DNA of 64,000 bases from Nocardioides jiangxiensis (lineage in GTDB: Bacteria; Actinomycetota; Actinomycetes; Propionibacteriales; Nocardioidaceae): NCBI RefSeq assembly GCF_030580915.1, contig NZ_JAUQTA010000002.1, forward strand, positions 248,001-312,000. The letters are read 5' to 3'. Each line of letters opens with the position of its first letter. The stretch's first letter is position 1. The position numbers were made by a program, and so were the translations under genes. The notes under the pieces were generated by a model. It saw only the letters and a list, made by a program, of their open reading frames with translations. It searched no databases and was not told where the DNA came from. Positions 63,941-64,000 of this stretch are shown here, in pieces.

Positions 63941-64000
63941 CTACTTGCGGCCGATGATCCCGACCATCGCGGGCCGACGGCTCTGCACGGCGGAGACACG
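63941..64000 (-). CDS. C-terminal tail of an unidentified minus-strand gene (partial)
   Basis: On the minus strand a frame open at the window edge ends in TAG (63943-63941) with the last residues RRPAMVGIIGRK. It is only 19 codons, so the product cannot be named. It converges with the secreted protein gene, three bases apart. Confidence 0.4.
   Translation of the reverse strand, partial: RVSAVQSRRPAMVGIIGRK

Overview
The window is high-GC actinobacterial chromosome, most likely from the Nocardioides/Nocardioidaceae group. This rests on the very high G+C third-codon bias, frequent GTG starts, TAnnnT -10 boxes placed 6-8 bases before start codons (leaderless transcripts), and the classic actinobacterial gene order. 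Both ends cut genes: the 3' tail of ffh at the left and a 19-codon 3' tail of an unknown minus-strand gene at the right. No rRNA, tRNA, CRISPR array, insertion sequence or prophage was seen.

Layout. 1-9877: ffh end, a NYN-like gene, a 22-bp tandem repeat, an amidohydrolase, then rpsP-khpA-rimM-trmD (TrmD fused to a GNAT domain), an ammonium transporter behind a GlnR-like site, a convergent Fic gene, and rplS-lepB-rnhB-DUF2469. 10024-16911: a TadE/TadG-like pair, yraN-comM-dprA-xerC, and a convergent M23 peptidase. 17055-23913: rpsB with a structured leader, tsf, pyrH, frr, cdsA, a META lipoprotein, rlmN and an SRPBCC gene. 24067-30092: a GT4 glycosyltransferase and a six-gene MoxR/DUF58/VWA/TPR operon. 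30093-31817: minus-strand LOG-family and bluB genes. 31952-37620: a truncated acyl-CoA-synthetase-like gene overlapping dxr, then rip (site-2 protease), ispG, a GNAT gene and a small membrane protein. 37628-42937: a patatin, proS, an HAD protein, an unusual palindrome cluster and two ferritin-like/DUF4439-type genes. 43020-50762: rimP-nusA-ylxR-infB-rbfA-truB-ribF. 50783-56663: a fructose PTS locus (ptsH, fruA, fruK, fruR) divergent from ptsI. 56749-64000: an MMPL transporter, rpsO, pnp, an M16 peptidase and a secreted beta-rich protein.

Function. Most of the window is translation and RNA machinery: ribosomal proteins, ribosome maturation, initiation, elongation and recycling factors, and tRNA and rRNA modification. 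It is interleaved with membrane and envelope genes (lepB, cdsA, rip, the two MEP-pathway genes dxr and ispG, glycosyltransferase, MMPL) and DNA-processing genes (dprA, comM, xerC, rnhB). Genes within blocks are tightly coupled, often by ATGA or GTGA start/stop overlaps, and blocks are separated by strong hairpins. The accessory part is small: Fic, the Tad-like pair, the MoxR operon, the fructose PTS, the patatin and the secreted protein.

The most unusual observations are a chain of four tiny reading frames linked by consecutive ATGA overlaps between ylxR and infB, a stand-alone L7/L12 C-terminal-domain protein coupled to a 30-codon frame, the TrmD-GNAT fusion with Glu at the expected catalytic Asp position, the palindrome cluster at 41896-41973, the CRP-type site across the ptsI start, and the 22-bp tandem array. 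All functional calls are from sequence reading and family knowledge; no database search was run.
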